From Leptospiraceae bacterium (GTDB lineage Bacteria; Spirochaetota; Leptospiria; Leptospirales; Leptospiraceae): a DNA stretch of 64,000 bases. Position numbers and translations under genes: made by a program. Of this stretch, positions 8,071 to 17,013 are shown piece after piece. Every line of letters begins with the position of its first letter. Within the stretch, counting starts at the first letter, position 1. The notes under the pieces were generated by a model. That model was not told the origin of the DNA. It searched no databases and saw only the letters and a list, made by a program, of their open reading frames with translations. The DNA is taken from contig JACKPA010000015.1 in NCBI GenBank assembly GCA_024233865.1, forward strand, positions 1 through 64,000, read 5' to 3'.

Positions 8071-10002
8071 ATCCACCTGCACCGTCAGGAGCAGATGCAT
8101 AAACAACACCATTGAGCTGCAATGGAGGAGTGACAACATTTCCGGTTGTCGGATCAAGGATAGCTCCGTACTGATTATCAGGTGCTCCCACACTAGTAAA
8201 AATTCCTCCCACATACCCGATATTGCAAGCCAAGGCAATGGTATTCACAGTTCCGTCTGTTACGACTGACACTTTTCCCGAAGGGCAGGTGGTTGTTGTA
8301 AAGCCTGTAGTGCTCACAAAGTCGGTTGTCATGGCAACGCCGGCACTGCTTTGGACTGTGTTCAAGACTTTGATCTTGTAATTGGTTGATTGTTGCAAAT
8401 CTGCTGAAGGAGTGAATGTGATGGTTGGATTGGCTGTGGTGTTTAGAGTTCCGCCTACGCAGGTGTTGCACTGAGTTGGATCGAACCTGAGCAAGCTCCG
8501 TCAGTGGCTTGAACTGTCAAGGTTGCGGAGAGCATGGCAGTGTTGAACTGGATGGAAATGGTCTGGTTTAAGGCTACACTTGTTGCTCCTTCGGCTGGAG
8601 TGGTAGACGTGACCAAAGGAGAGCAGTTTACAACTACATTTGTGATAATGGAATTGGTTATCAGTCCTGTTCCATTGGAAACGGCACAATTCTGACCTGT
8701 AGGTTGGGAGAGAATACTCACGATATAAGGCAGACCGCTTCCTACCGGGACAGAAAACGTATAGCTACTCGAACCGGATGAAATGCTTATTGTGTCATTG
8801 ACACCTCCGGTGAGTTGCAATTGCAAGCCGCTTGTAAGAAGGTTGTTGATGCTCCCGCCAACCGTATAGGTATTGGCAGTACAATTGACCGTCAGGGTGA
8901 CATCTGATCCGGACATGGTTCCGATTGGTGAAGAAACAGAGCAATTATGCTCAGCTGCTTGGCTATAAATTGTTACATTATAAGAACTTCCGCTTAAAAC
9001 GGGAGTAGCAAAAGAAGAAATTCCGTTTGAGGAAATGCTTAAATTGTCACCTCCGTTATTTTGTAAAAACATGGTTCCGGCATTGAGTCCGGTGACGTTT
9101 ACTTTTACGCTGTAGAAGTTAGTTGTGCAGCTGATGTCAACATTACCCAGGTCAGTTGTGATTGTTCCGGATGAGTTTGCAATTACGCAGGTTTGGTAAG
9201 GATTTATGGGTTGGTTGATGATGCTGACGGTATAGGAACCGGATGGAACACCTCCGAAAGCATAGTTTGCGCTACCGGGGGCAATAGCAGTCTCTTGGGT
9301 CACTTCTCCGCTGAGCTGTAACTGAAAATTAGAGCCGGTTAAACCGGTTACTCTTCCACCCAGGGAATAGGTTGCTCCACAATTCACCACCACATTAACA
9401 TCACCGCCACCGATTGTTCCGCTTGGATTGGCTATTCTACAAACCAAAGCAGAAGGTTGAGCAAAAATCGTAACCAGAAAAGGCTTACCGGTCTCTATTG
9501 CTTGGCTAAAATAAAAAGTCCCATTGGAGCTGATTCCGAGGTTGTCGCCACCGTTGTTCTGGAGGGAAACCATTCCGGAAGAAAGACCGGACACCGTAAC
9601 ACTTACTTTGTAAGAATTACTCACACAATCCACCAAGACATTGGTAACGTTTCCGGTTGCTGTTCCGTTGCCATTGGTAACAGAGCAGGTTTGCCAAGGT
9701 TCGCTTGGTTGGGAAGAAACCGTTACAACGTAGGTTTTGTTTTTCAGAATTTTGGAAGGAAACGAAAATTTTTCATCCTCAGAAATGCTGAGGTTGTCGC
9801 CCCCGTTGTTTTGCAAAACAAGACCTTTTCCTTGTAAGCCGCTGACTTCTCCGCCAAGACTTAAGTATGTCTGTGGTCGAAGAAGAGCCAAAATAGCAGT
9901 AGCATAAGATGCAAAATCAGGCATTTTCAGTTTACATCCCGTGAGTGATAGTACTATCAAAGTTCCACTTAAAATCCCTTTTAACATTGTGTTTCTCCTT
10001 TA

Positions 10003-10401
10003 TTATCTTATCCACAAAAATCGAATCTTTCCTGAATTTTCAATTGAATCAAATTCATGGTGATCAGAAGTAACCAAAACACCATTTAGTTTTTCAGCAA
10101 GTCCAAGTGCCAAAGAATCAGCCACAGAAACTTTAAAAGTGTTTTTATAATATATTGCCTTTTCTAAATGTTCTTTGTCAAATTCATAAATTATTTCAAT
10201 TGGAAGGTTTTCTATATCGGTAAAAATATCCATCCCTCTAACAGATTCCGTACTCCTCTCTAAATCATAGCAAACTTCAAATACATTAATAACTGATATA
10301 AATTTCTTTTCATTTTGCTCTAGAATTTTTTCTAACTTATCAGCTCCATGCTCTTGGTTGAAATAAGCAATTAAAGAACAAGCATCTAATATGTAATTCA
10401 T
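10003..10401 (-). CDS. PIN-domain toxin (VapC-like ribonuclease)
   Basis: 132 residues with the four acidic PIN positions visible: D6 in YILDACS, E42 in NVFEVCYDL, D95 in VSVADSLALG and D113 in LVTSDHHEFD. PIN toxins cut RNA with bound Mg or Mn. Its start overlaps the stop of the upstream 73-residue gene by four bases, the usual antitoxin-toxin arrangement. All catalytic residues are present, so it should be active when free of antitoxin. Confidence 0.88.
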   Translation of the reverse strand: MNYILDACSLIAYFNQEHGADKLEKILEQNEKKFISVINVFEVCYDLERSTESVRGMDIFTDIENLPIEIIYEFDKEHLEKAIYYKNTFKVSVADSLALGLAEKLNGVLVTSDHHEFDSIENSGKIRFLWIR

Positions 10402-10619
10402 CGTTCTATTTCCTTTTCTTTCTGCTTTTTTTTCATAAATTCGTCCAAACTACTAAGTTTCCCTTTGTACTTACCTTTCAAATTTTTCCAACTACTGTTT
10501 TTGGATTGTTCTTTCACAGGTAAGGGGAATGCGATAATCTCAATTTCTTTACCTATAAAATCTTTTGGCAATTGAATAGTCACGATTCCATTTTCTGGAA
10601 TTATAATTTGACGTATCAT
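10398..10619 (-). CDS. Putative antitoxin for the PIN toxin
   Basis: 73 residues. The first half (IIIPENGIVTIQLPKDFIGKEIEIIAF) has the short-strand pattern of swapped-hairpin AbrB/MazE-like DNA-binding domains. The second half is lysine-rich and probably wraps the toxin. Position directly upstream of the PIN gene with a four-base overlap supports the call. The exact antitoxin family cannot be fixed by eye. Confidence 0.72.
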   Translation of the reverse strand: MIRQIIIPENGIVTIQLPKDFIGKEIEIIAFPLPVKEQSKNSSWKNLKGKYKGKLSSLDEFMKKKQKEKEIER

Positions 10620-10629
10620 AATATTCTCC

Positions 10630-11055
10630 TTATAACATCAATAAAGTCGTTTTGTCCGGATATTTGGGATTTGGGTAAACCTTTTGCTGGTTGCAATCAA
10701 CCACCAAATCCATTTGCTCCAAAGGAATCTGTCCTATGATAACGTGATCGCTATTTTCCTCGCAAATACAGTCTCCATTCCAATTCCTGTCTTGGATAAC
10801 AACAGACACAACCTTTGCTTTGGGCTTGAATTGTCTGTCTCCATTGGCATAAACCAATCGCACCTTATCTTCTTCATCAATATCCAGACCAAGCTGTTCT
10901 GCGATTTTTTTGGGCAAGCTTGCCATTACTGCTCCGGTGTCTATGATTGCTTCAACTTCCATCCAGCGTATCTCTTCTTTGGAAATAAGTCCTTTTTTTG
11001 CGTTCCAAAGGTCTCCATAGTTGATTAACTTTACCTTTTCTGTTACTTTTCCCAT
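10630..11055 (-). CDS. Retropepsin-like aspartic protease (clan AA)
   Basis: 141 residues with the catalytic motif AIIDTGAVMASLP (Asp39) and a downstream VIIGQIPLEQMDLVVD, the second hydrophobic-hydrophobic-Gly motif of single-domain retropepsin-like proteases that act as homodimers. It has no signal peptide, so it is probably cytoplasmic. It lies ten bases upstream of the PIN toxin-antitoxin pair on the same strand and 17 bases downstream of the FecR/FN3 gene. It could be part of either unit. Its substrate is unknown. Confidence 0.8.
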   Translation of the reverse strand: MGKVTEKVKLINYGDLWNAKKGLISKEEIRWMEVEAIIDTGAVMASLPKKIAEQLGLDIDEEDKVRLVYANGDRQFKPKAKVVSVVIQDRNWNGDCICEENSDHVIIGQIPLEQMDLVVDCNQQKVYPNPKYPDKTTLLML

Positions 11056-11072
11056 GGTTTTCTTCCTCTACT

Positions 11073-13193
11073 TTACTCAATGTATACATTTTCCGGTGTA
11101 ATAAATTTGATGTCTTCCTGCTTGATGGTTTTGGATAAAAAAATACCAAACTTACTAATTCCAGGTTTGCTTATGGTTTCTTCCAAATTGCTTTTGGCAA
11201 TATTCGCCCTTACCTTTAGCAAATAGTCACCCGTTTTTAATAGGCTAATATCATCTAACGTAAACTCATTTGTTTTGATACCACTTTTTTTTAATATCCT
11301 TTTGTTTCCAGCTAACTCAGTCAATTCAAGCTCATAAGAAATTGCTCCCGAAACATTGTCCCATTTAAAATACAATTGCTCTTTATCCGCTAAATCTATT
11401 TTTGACTTATCTTTTGGAAAGAGAATGGTAGGTGTCGGGTCATATAGAATGGAAAAAACACCTGCTGAACTTGTTGTAGATCGGTTTTTGTTGCCTTGAA
11501 CTTTTACTCTCCAGTAGTAATGTCCTGGTTCCAAAGGTGTGAGGACAAGAGAATTTGTTTGGGAGGCAGCTGACTTGATGAGTTCTTTGAATTCCGGATC
11601 GCCGGATAGTTCCAGTGTGTAACGATCCTTTTTGGGCGATGATTCCCATGCAAATTGAACCTTAGTCTCTTTTGTTTCAAAATGATTTTTAGGCTCTATT
11701 AGAGTAATCTGCGTTTCCGAATATTGGCTAAAACCAAACGAAAGTATCTCCGAATCTATTTTGCTTTTTCCGTCTTTTAAAAAGCCTTGCACTCTCCAGA
11801 AATACCGACCTTCCTCCAATGATTTCTTTAATCGAATAGAGCGTAATTCCGTTTTTTGATCTTCTACAATGGATTGAAATTCTTTGTCTTTGGCTATTTG
11901 AAGTCGATATGTTACATAACTTTCGGATGACTTCCATGCAAAATTTAAAGGTTCTTCTTCGGAAAAATTGTGGTCTTTAGGTGGGCTTAGTAGTTCAGGA
12001 GGTGAAGGAGCACTTCTTTCATTGATAATAAAAGTTTTAGTTTTGGAAATTCTCCATGCCGAATCCGGAAAACCTGTCTTTGTGAGTATCCTATAGTAAT
12101 AAGTTCCTTTTTTGAGGTCGTCAACCACAGTGCTTTCGTTTTCCGTAAGTCTGTCTGTTACCAATTTGCTAAAATCCGGAGTTGTAGAAACTTCGAGTTT
12201 ATAGTAAGGAATAAATTCATTTCTGCTCCAACTTAGGAGAATTCTGGGTGGCTCGGTGAGATAGAAAAAGCTGGCTCCATTTTCCGGGGTGAATGGGGCA
12301 ACAGGGTTGTCATCCACGATATAAAAATTGTCAGATTGTATATCTTCTTTTTTAGAGTTGGTAACCTGCCATTTGTATTTTCCTGGTTCAAACTTGTCTA
12401 AATAAGTCTTCTCTTTGATACTTTTATACCGAATCCTTTTAGGTCGTCCGGAAATATTGTATATTTCCACAAAATATCCTTCTTCTTCCGAATCATCACC
12501 TTCCCATTCAAATCGAACTTCTTGAAAAGAAGCCTGTGTAAGAAAATATTTTGAATTAATAGGACTTAGTAATCTTATTTTTCTTTTGGTTTGCTTGAAT
12601 TTTTCACCTCGTATTTTTAACTCCTCATCTTTTTTAATCTCTCTAACATTCTCACCTTTTTTTACCTCTGCCTTTCCGTCTCTTACGTCTATATCCAAAA
12701 TGGAATCCGATGCTTTGGTTAGCTTTATATCTCCTTTGTCCAATTTGATTTCCGAATCTCCGGATTTGATTTTCAGGTTTTTTGCATCCTCCCCTACATT
12801 TAGAGAATTTAATTGCATCTTTCCCTCAAGAAAATTCACGTTTAGGTTATCTTTTTCCATATCAAACACAACCATAGAGTTGGATTCTAACTGAATTTCC
12901 GTTTTATCATTTAACAAAACCGTAATCTTGGAAAACTGATCCGTTCGTATGGTGTCATAATTATAAACCGCAGAGTTGATCTCAACGTCTTCCCACAAAA
13001 CTTGAGAACCAAGTTTACGATTGACTTCATTGACCTTATAAACAACCCTTCCCACCATTTTACCTTCTTTCATTGCCTGCTTGGAGTGAAAGTCATAAAA
13101 AAGCCAAAGGCTTAAAAGTAGAATTAAAAGAAATACGATTAGATTTATCTTTTTTGATTCGATTTTGATCTTGGACTGTAATTCTTCAAACAT
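11073..13193 (-). CDS. Membrane-anchored FecR-domain protein with fibronectin-like repeats
   Basis: 706 residues. One transmembrane helix at about 18-37 anchors a periplasmic FecR domain (SKITVLLNDKTEIQLESNS, then EGKMQLNSL and DVRDGKAEVKKGE). Five or so fibronectin-III-like modules follow, each with a FAWESS- or LSWSRN-type strand and a Y-Y-W-R-V strand. FecR domains in spirochaetes are often structural rather than iron-related. It starts six bases after the adenylate cyclase stop, so the two are co-transcribed and may act together at the inner membrane. Confidence 0.85.
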   Translation of the reverse strand: MFEELQSKIKIESKKINLIVFLLILLLSLWLFYDFHSKQAMKEGKMVGRVVYKVNEVNRKLGSQVLWEDVEINSAVYNYDTIRTDQFSKITVLLNDKTEIQLESNSMVVFDMEKDNLNVNFLEGKMQLNSLNVGEDAKNLKIKSGDSEIKLDKGDIKLTKASDSILDIDVRDGKAEVKKGENVREIKKDEELKIRGEKFKQTKRKIRLLSPINSKYFLTQASFQEVRFEWEGDDSEEEGYFVEIYNISGRPKRIRYKSIKEKTYLDKFEPGKYKWQVTNSKKEDIQSDNFYIVDDNPVAPFTPENGASFFYLTEPPRILLSWSRNEFIPYYKLEVSTTPDFSKLVTDRLTENESTVVDDLKKGTYYYRILTKTGFPDSAWRISKTKTFIINERSAPSPPELLSPPKDHNFSEEEPLNFAWKSSESYVTYRLQIAKDKEFQSIVEDQKTELRSIRLKKSLEEGRYFWRVQGFLKDGKSKIDSEILSFGFSQYSETQITLIEPKNHFETKETKVQFAWESSPKKDRYTLELSGDPEFKELIKSAASQTNSLVLTPLEPGHYYWRVKVQGNKNRSTTSSAGVFSILYDPTPTILFPKDKSKIDLADKEQLYFKWDNVSGAISYELELTELAGNKRILKKSGIKTNEFTLDDISLLKTGDYLLKVRANIAKSNLEETISKPGISKFGIFLSKTIKQEDIKFITPENVYIE

Positions 13194-13199
13194 ATCTAC

Positions 13200-15230
13200 C
13201 TACTTATGCTTTCTTGTAAAAACACCATCCCAATTTTCACCGGGACTGCTATTGCTATAGTATACACACCTGTCTATAAGAAGCTCTGCTGCCTTGTCTT
13301 TTTGTTTCGAAATTTGTATCACTTCGGAAAACTTTTCAATGGCGTTTACCCAGTCTTGTTTCAAATACAAGGAAAATGCCTCATTATAAATTTCCGAGGA
13401 TTCTAATACGTGCTTGGGAACTTCTGTTTTGGAGCATATCAATTCGTAGATTTTTACTGGTTCGTGTTTTCCTTTTACCCTAACCAAATCCAAAAACCTA
13501 GTAAACATCTCCTGCTCTATACCATTTTTTGTATTCTCACTAACCAAAATATTTACACCATAGTCTTTTCCCGCAGCCTCCAAACGAGCTGCGAGATTTA
13601 CCGTATCACCCATCATTGTGTAAGAAGCAAGGGCATCCGTTCCCATAAAGCCTACCTTTGCAGGTCCTGTATTCAATCCAATCCGAATATCCATCGCTTG
13701 TGCTTCTTTGATGTATAACTCATTTTTTGTCCAGTATTCTCGTAATTCATGCAACTTTTTTATCATTTCTACGGAAGCTCTAGCCGCCTCCAAAGGGTGA
13801 TTTGGAACGTCGACCGGTGCGTTGAAAATACCCACAATGGCATCTCCAATGTATTTATCCAAAACTCCACCATGCTGTTTCAGAATAATTGTCATGGCAG
13901 ACAGATATTCATTCAAGAGAGATGCCAAATCAACAGAAGATAACTTTTCACTGATTGTAGAAAAACTGGCTACATCAGAGAAAAAGGCTGTGATTTGTTT
14001 TTCTGCTCCTCTTTTGAGAGCTTGTAAATCGATCATGGCTTCTTTCACCACTATCGGATCTACCATATTCCCAAGAATATTTTTTACTTTATCCCTTTCT
14101 TCGAGACCTTTACCCATGTCCACAAAAGAATCGGTTAAAAGACCCACCTCATCTTTAGTGGTTGGTTGAATTGGTACATGAAAATTTCCAGTCTCTATTT
14201 CTTTGGTTGCCAAAACGAGTTTGAGTAGAGGCGTAGTTAAGGTATTGGAATAATTATAAATAACCAAAAAAGCGATACACAAGGTAATGGTCATAATCAG
14301 AATGTTCCGTCTTTGAATTCGATAAACTTCTGCAAATGCCTTTCCCTCCGGAACAGTAGAAACAACCCCAACTCCCGCAAACCCTATCTTTTTGTAAGAG
14401 CCTATGTATTTTTCTTTTGCAATTTTATCGAAGTAAGTTTTTTGACCGCTATCCAGTTTGCTCTTCAACATCTCCTGTACTATCGGAAGTTCAAATAGAT
14501 TTTTTTCATTTAGGATCATTTGCTCTTCCGGATGAACAACAATATCTCCTCTGTCATTGATAAGAAATATTTCCGTAATCCCTGTTTTGGACTGCTGAAA
14601 TGCGTCTTTGACCCTGTTGGTTCTTAGAACCACGATAATGATGCTGTCCAAAGTTTTTTTGTCACGTGGAACGCTAATGGCAAATGTGGGAAGTTTTGTT
14701 CCAAGGCTGATGTTATGAACGAGGTCTTTACCCGTAAAAGATTCCATAAAGCTTCTGGTGTGCATATAAACGGATTTATCAAGATCAAATTCGTTTAGTT
14801 CTAGCTCTTTCAGAGCTTCCAGGTTGTATCTTGGGGCAAAAACAGGTCTTAGTTTATCTCCATCTTTTTCATATTCACCTATCATCAATAAGTCTTTGTC
14901 ATCTTGAAAAAAAATGTCAAGAAACACGTCTTTGTCATTTTTTTTATCCTCCATAACCATTGTGATTAAAATCAACTTTACCTTTTCGATAATGGAAGCG
15001 AATTCGGTTTTCATTTCCGAGCCAACGGCATCCGCTATTTTCATATTGGTTTCAATGATCCTAACTCGACTGTCCTCTCTAAAGAAATAGGTGGCAAGAA
15101 GGATCATTGTGCTTGTGGACAATACAAAGATTATGGACATAATCGTGATTAGTTTTATCTTAATTGTCCATCTGGAAAGTTGAAATCTCTTAATTTTACC
15201 TGGTTCCTTTTTTTCAACCAAACCTTGCAT
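13200..15230 (-). CDS. Transmembrane adenylate cyclase with Cache-like sensor and HAMP domain
   Basis: 676 residues: membrane helix ~28-48, periplasmic sensor of ~260 residues of dCache type, second helix ~315-335, HAMP linker (TTPLLKLVLATKEIETGNF), and a class III nucleotidyl cyclase domain. Metal-binding aspartates are in FFSDVASFS and YIGDAIVGIF. The adenine-selecting Lys (LDKYIGD) and Thr (YTMMGDTVNLAARLE) positions point to ATP as substrate, giving cAMP. A ~60-residue tail with a TPR-like helix pair ends the protein. Only the ATG at 15230 precedes the first helix. It sits between two FN3-type envelope genes in one operon. Confidence 0.9.
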   Translation of the reverse strand: MQGLVEKKEPGKIKRFQLSRWTIKIKLITIMSIIFVLSTSTMILLATYFFREDSRVRIIETNMKIADAVGSEMKTEFASIIEKVKLILITMVMEDKKNDKDVFLDIFFQDDKDLLMIGEYEKDGDKLRPVFAPRYNLEALKELELNEFDLDKSVYMHTRSFMESFTGKDLVHNISLGTKLPTFAISVPRDKKTLDSIIIVVLRTNRVKDAFQQSKTGITEIFLINDRGDIVVHPEEQMILNEKNLFELPIVQEMLKSKLDSGQKTYFDKIAKEKYIGSYKKIGFAGVGVVSTVPEGKAFAEVYRIQRRNILIMTITLCIAFLVIYNYSNTLTTPLLKLVLATKEIETGNFHVPIQPTTKDEVGLLTDSFVDMGKGLEERDKVKNILGNMVDPIVVKEAMIDLQALKRGAEKQITAFFSDVASFSTISEKLSSVDLASLLNEYLSAMTIILKQHGGVLDKYIGDAIVGIFNAPVDVPNHPLEAARASVEMIKKLHELREYWTKNELYIKEAQAMDIRIGLNTGPAKVGFMGTDALASYTMMGDTVNLAARLEAAGKDYGVNILVSENTKNGIEQEMFTRFLDLVRVKGKHEPVKIYELICSKTEVPKHVLESSEIYNEAFSLYLKQDWVNAIEKFSEVIQISKQKDKAAELLIDRCVYYSNSSPGENWDGVFTRKHK

Positions 15231-15259
15231 ATTTAATTTCCTTGTGTATCAATTGATTT

Positions 15260-16597
15260 TTAAAATTCAAACTCGTAATACATATCATATCTACTTTCTC
15301 GAAAAGGCGAAAACGTCGTTTTCTCAATACTTATATTCAAACCTGTTTTGTTTGGAATAATCTTATTTACATTCCGATTGATAAAAAGTGCGTCCATAAG
15401 TTGGATCAAATAAATTCCAACAAGAAACTGAGTTGCATTATTACTCTGTGATGAAATGGCAGCCATTTTGTTTTTTTGAGTTTGGAGTCTTGAAGTAGTA
15501 GCCAAAGCGATTGCCGTTCTTCCGCCCTCGTCATCTTCCGATGTTAGAACCATTGATGTGGAACCCTGCTTAAAGGTTTTAGCTACTTTAGTATTGTATT
15601 TTTGAAAGTTCTGTCTAAGGTTGATGTTGTACAGTAGTGCTGTCACAAAAACCGAGGAGTATACGATACCTCTATTGCGATAAGAGGAATTTGTATATTT
15701 TTTTCCCGCGAATAGTTCGCCCCAACCAGGGAAAGCGAGTGACCGCATCACAATTTCCCAATTCTCCGTCTCTTTTGGTTTGACAACTTTCGGCTCTTTT
15801 ACGTTGAGAAAACTTGGTACTACTAGCTTTTTACCACGTTTATTATGTAAAGACAAACGGTATTTTCCGATTGGACTTTCACTTAAGTTTAGGGCTACTT
15901 GTAAAGAATTTTGATCTTCTACTACTTTTTTGATGATTGGAATTTTGTATCCGTTTTGCTCTAACTCTATAGAAGTTTCTTTTTCAAAATTTTTCCCTTT
16001 AATAACAATTTCTTTTGCCTTGTCACCACGTATTCCGGTATGTCTTTTTATAGGCTCGTTTATCTCCGGACTTTGCACTAAAATTACATTAAAGGGAAGC
16101 CACTTAGTTTTACTTTCGACTTCTCCTAACTTATTGATGGCTGAAAGTCTTCTTTTGTAATTTCCAGGCTCCAAAGTCAGCCAAATTGAATTGGATTTTA
16201 CCTTCTTTTTTTTGACCAAATTACCATCTTTATCTTTGATTTCCAATAAGTATTGTTTGGCAAGAGGGATTTCTTTCCATTTTACTTTTACTCTTATGCC
16301 TTTTTCTCTCAAGATATTCAGGGGTAGCCACTTGGTTTTAGTTTCAATTTCACCTAATTTATTGTAAATGGTAAGCCTTTTTTTGTATTTTCCGGGCGTA
16401 AGTTTCAATTCTATTTTTGTTTCATTGGTTTCTTTGTCAAAAATTGTGTTATTTTTACTATTTTTGATTTCAATTTTATAACCGGATGCAGAATGGATAT
16501 CTTCCCACTCCAACAAAATTGGTTCTGTTTCTTCTGCATGTAAGCTAAAAGACATAATTAGGCAGAGTAAATATCTCAATAAGCTCTTATTTCGCAT
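15260..16597 (-). CDS. Envelope protein with fibronectin-like modules and C-terminal membrane region
   Basis: 445 residues with an N-terminal signal (LLRYLLCLIMSFSLHAEE). Three FN3-like units follow with the recurring LTPGKYKKRL or LEPGNYKRRLSAINKLGE strand. A segment with IPT-like traits comes next (IVIKGKNFEKETSIELEQ). The C-terminal part starts with SLAFPGWGELFAGKKY, like DUF5683-type membrane proteins. It is first in the operon with the adenylate cyclase (30-bp gap). Its repeats resemble those of the FecR protein two genes downstream, which suggests a shared complex. No enzymatic motif was seen. Confidence 0.75.
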   Translation of the reverse strand: MRNKSLLRYLLCLIMSFSLHAEETEPILLEWEDIHSASGYKIEIKNSKNNTIFDKETNETKIELKLTPGKYKKRLTIYNKLGEIETKTKWLPLNILREKGIRVKVKWKEIPLAKQYLLEIKDKDGNLVKKKKVKSNSIWLTLEPGNYKRRLSAINKLGEVESKTKWLPFNVILVQSPEINEPIKRHTGIRGDKAKEIVIKGKNFEKETSIELEQNGYKIPIIKKVVEDQNSLQVALNLSESPIGKYRLSLHNKRGKKLVVPSFLNVKEPKVVKPKETENWEIVMRSLAFPGWGELFAGKKYTNSSYRNRGIVYSSVFVTALLYNINLRQNFQKYNTKVAKTFKQGSTSMVLTSEDDEGGRTAIALATTSRLQTQKNKMAAISSQSNNATQFLVGIYLIQLMDALFINRNVNKIIPNKTGLNISIEKTTFSPFRESRYDMYYEFEF

Positions 16598-16689
16598 ACT
16601 AATATCTTTTTTAGAATAATTAGTATATGAAATAAGATTATATTTTTTACAAGTAATTAATTATTAACTTCTTGTATTTTTTTGCTAAT

Positions 16690-17005
16690 AAAATTGCCTA
16701 CAGTAATTATCGGCATTAAATTATTTCTACCTATCCCCATCAAGCTGTTCTTTTGCACCAAGCTCGATCTTTCCCTTTCCTAACAGGAAAGGGAACATAA
16801 TAGTTATTTTTTTAACATAAAATACTAAATTATTAAGAGAATTTTATAGATTTAGGTAAATAAAATAAAATCTATTGTAACTTTCGCTCCCTTTCCTGCG
16901 GTTTCCCAAGCATGCGAACCAGGAAAGGGAGAAGGAGGGATAGGTATTTGAATTAAAAAAGCTATATTTTTAGTTAAAAAATTGTTACCGATAATTGCTG
17001 AATTG
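16690..17005. repeat. Nested inverted repeats filling a 416-bp gap
   Basis: The gap 16598-17013 has no gene. It contains a perfect hairpin TCCCTTTCCT-AAC-AGGAAAGGGA (16772-16794) and a second stem of the same arms with a ~24-base loop (16888-16931). It also has outer arms TACCTATCCC (~16729) and GGGATAGGTA (~16937), and outermost AATTATCGG / CCGATAATT near 16703 and 16988. The concentric layout looks like a MITE-like or folded-RNA element rather than a simple terminator. Confidence 0.7.
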
Positions 17006-17013
17006 CCTACTAG

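Larger units (their letters stand above)
6167..9987 (-). pseudogene. Giant lipoprotein with Ig-like and DUF5122 (delta-60) propeller repeats, frameshifted
   Basis: Two overlapping frames make up one gene. Frame 1 (9987-8455) starts with a lipoprotein signal (VLSLTGCKL), then five ~90-residue modules with QNNGGDNL-type motifs ending in VNC, then the first half of a Big_5 Ig-like domain. Frame 2 (from about 8494 to 6167) resumes mid-domain at NTCVGGTLN and ITFTPSADLQ, then carries 13 repeats of about 44 residues like YVGGQFTNIGGQ (DUF5122/delta-60 propeller). A single missing base near 8473 explains the break. The last ~12 residues are encoded by the insertion-sequence end. Intact, it would be a ~1270-residue surface lipoprotein. 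Confidence 0.85.
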
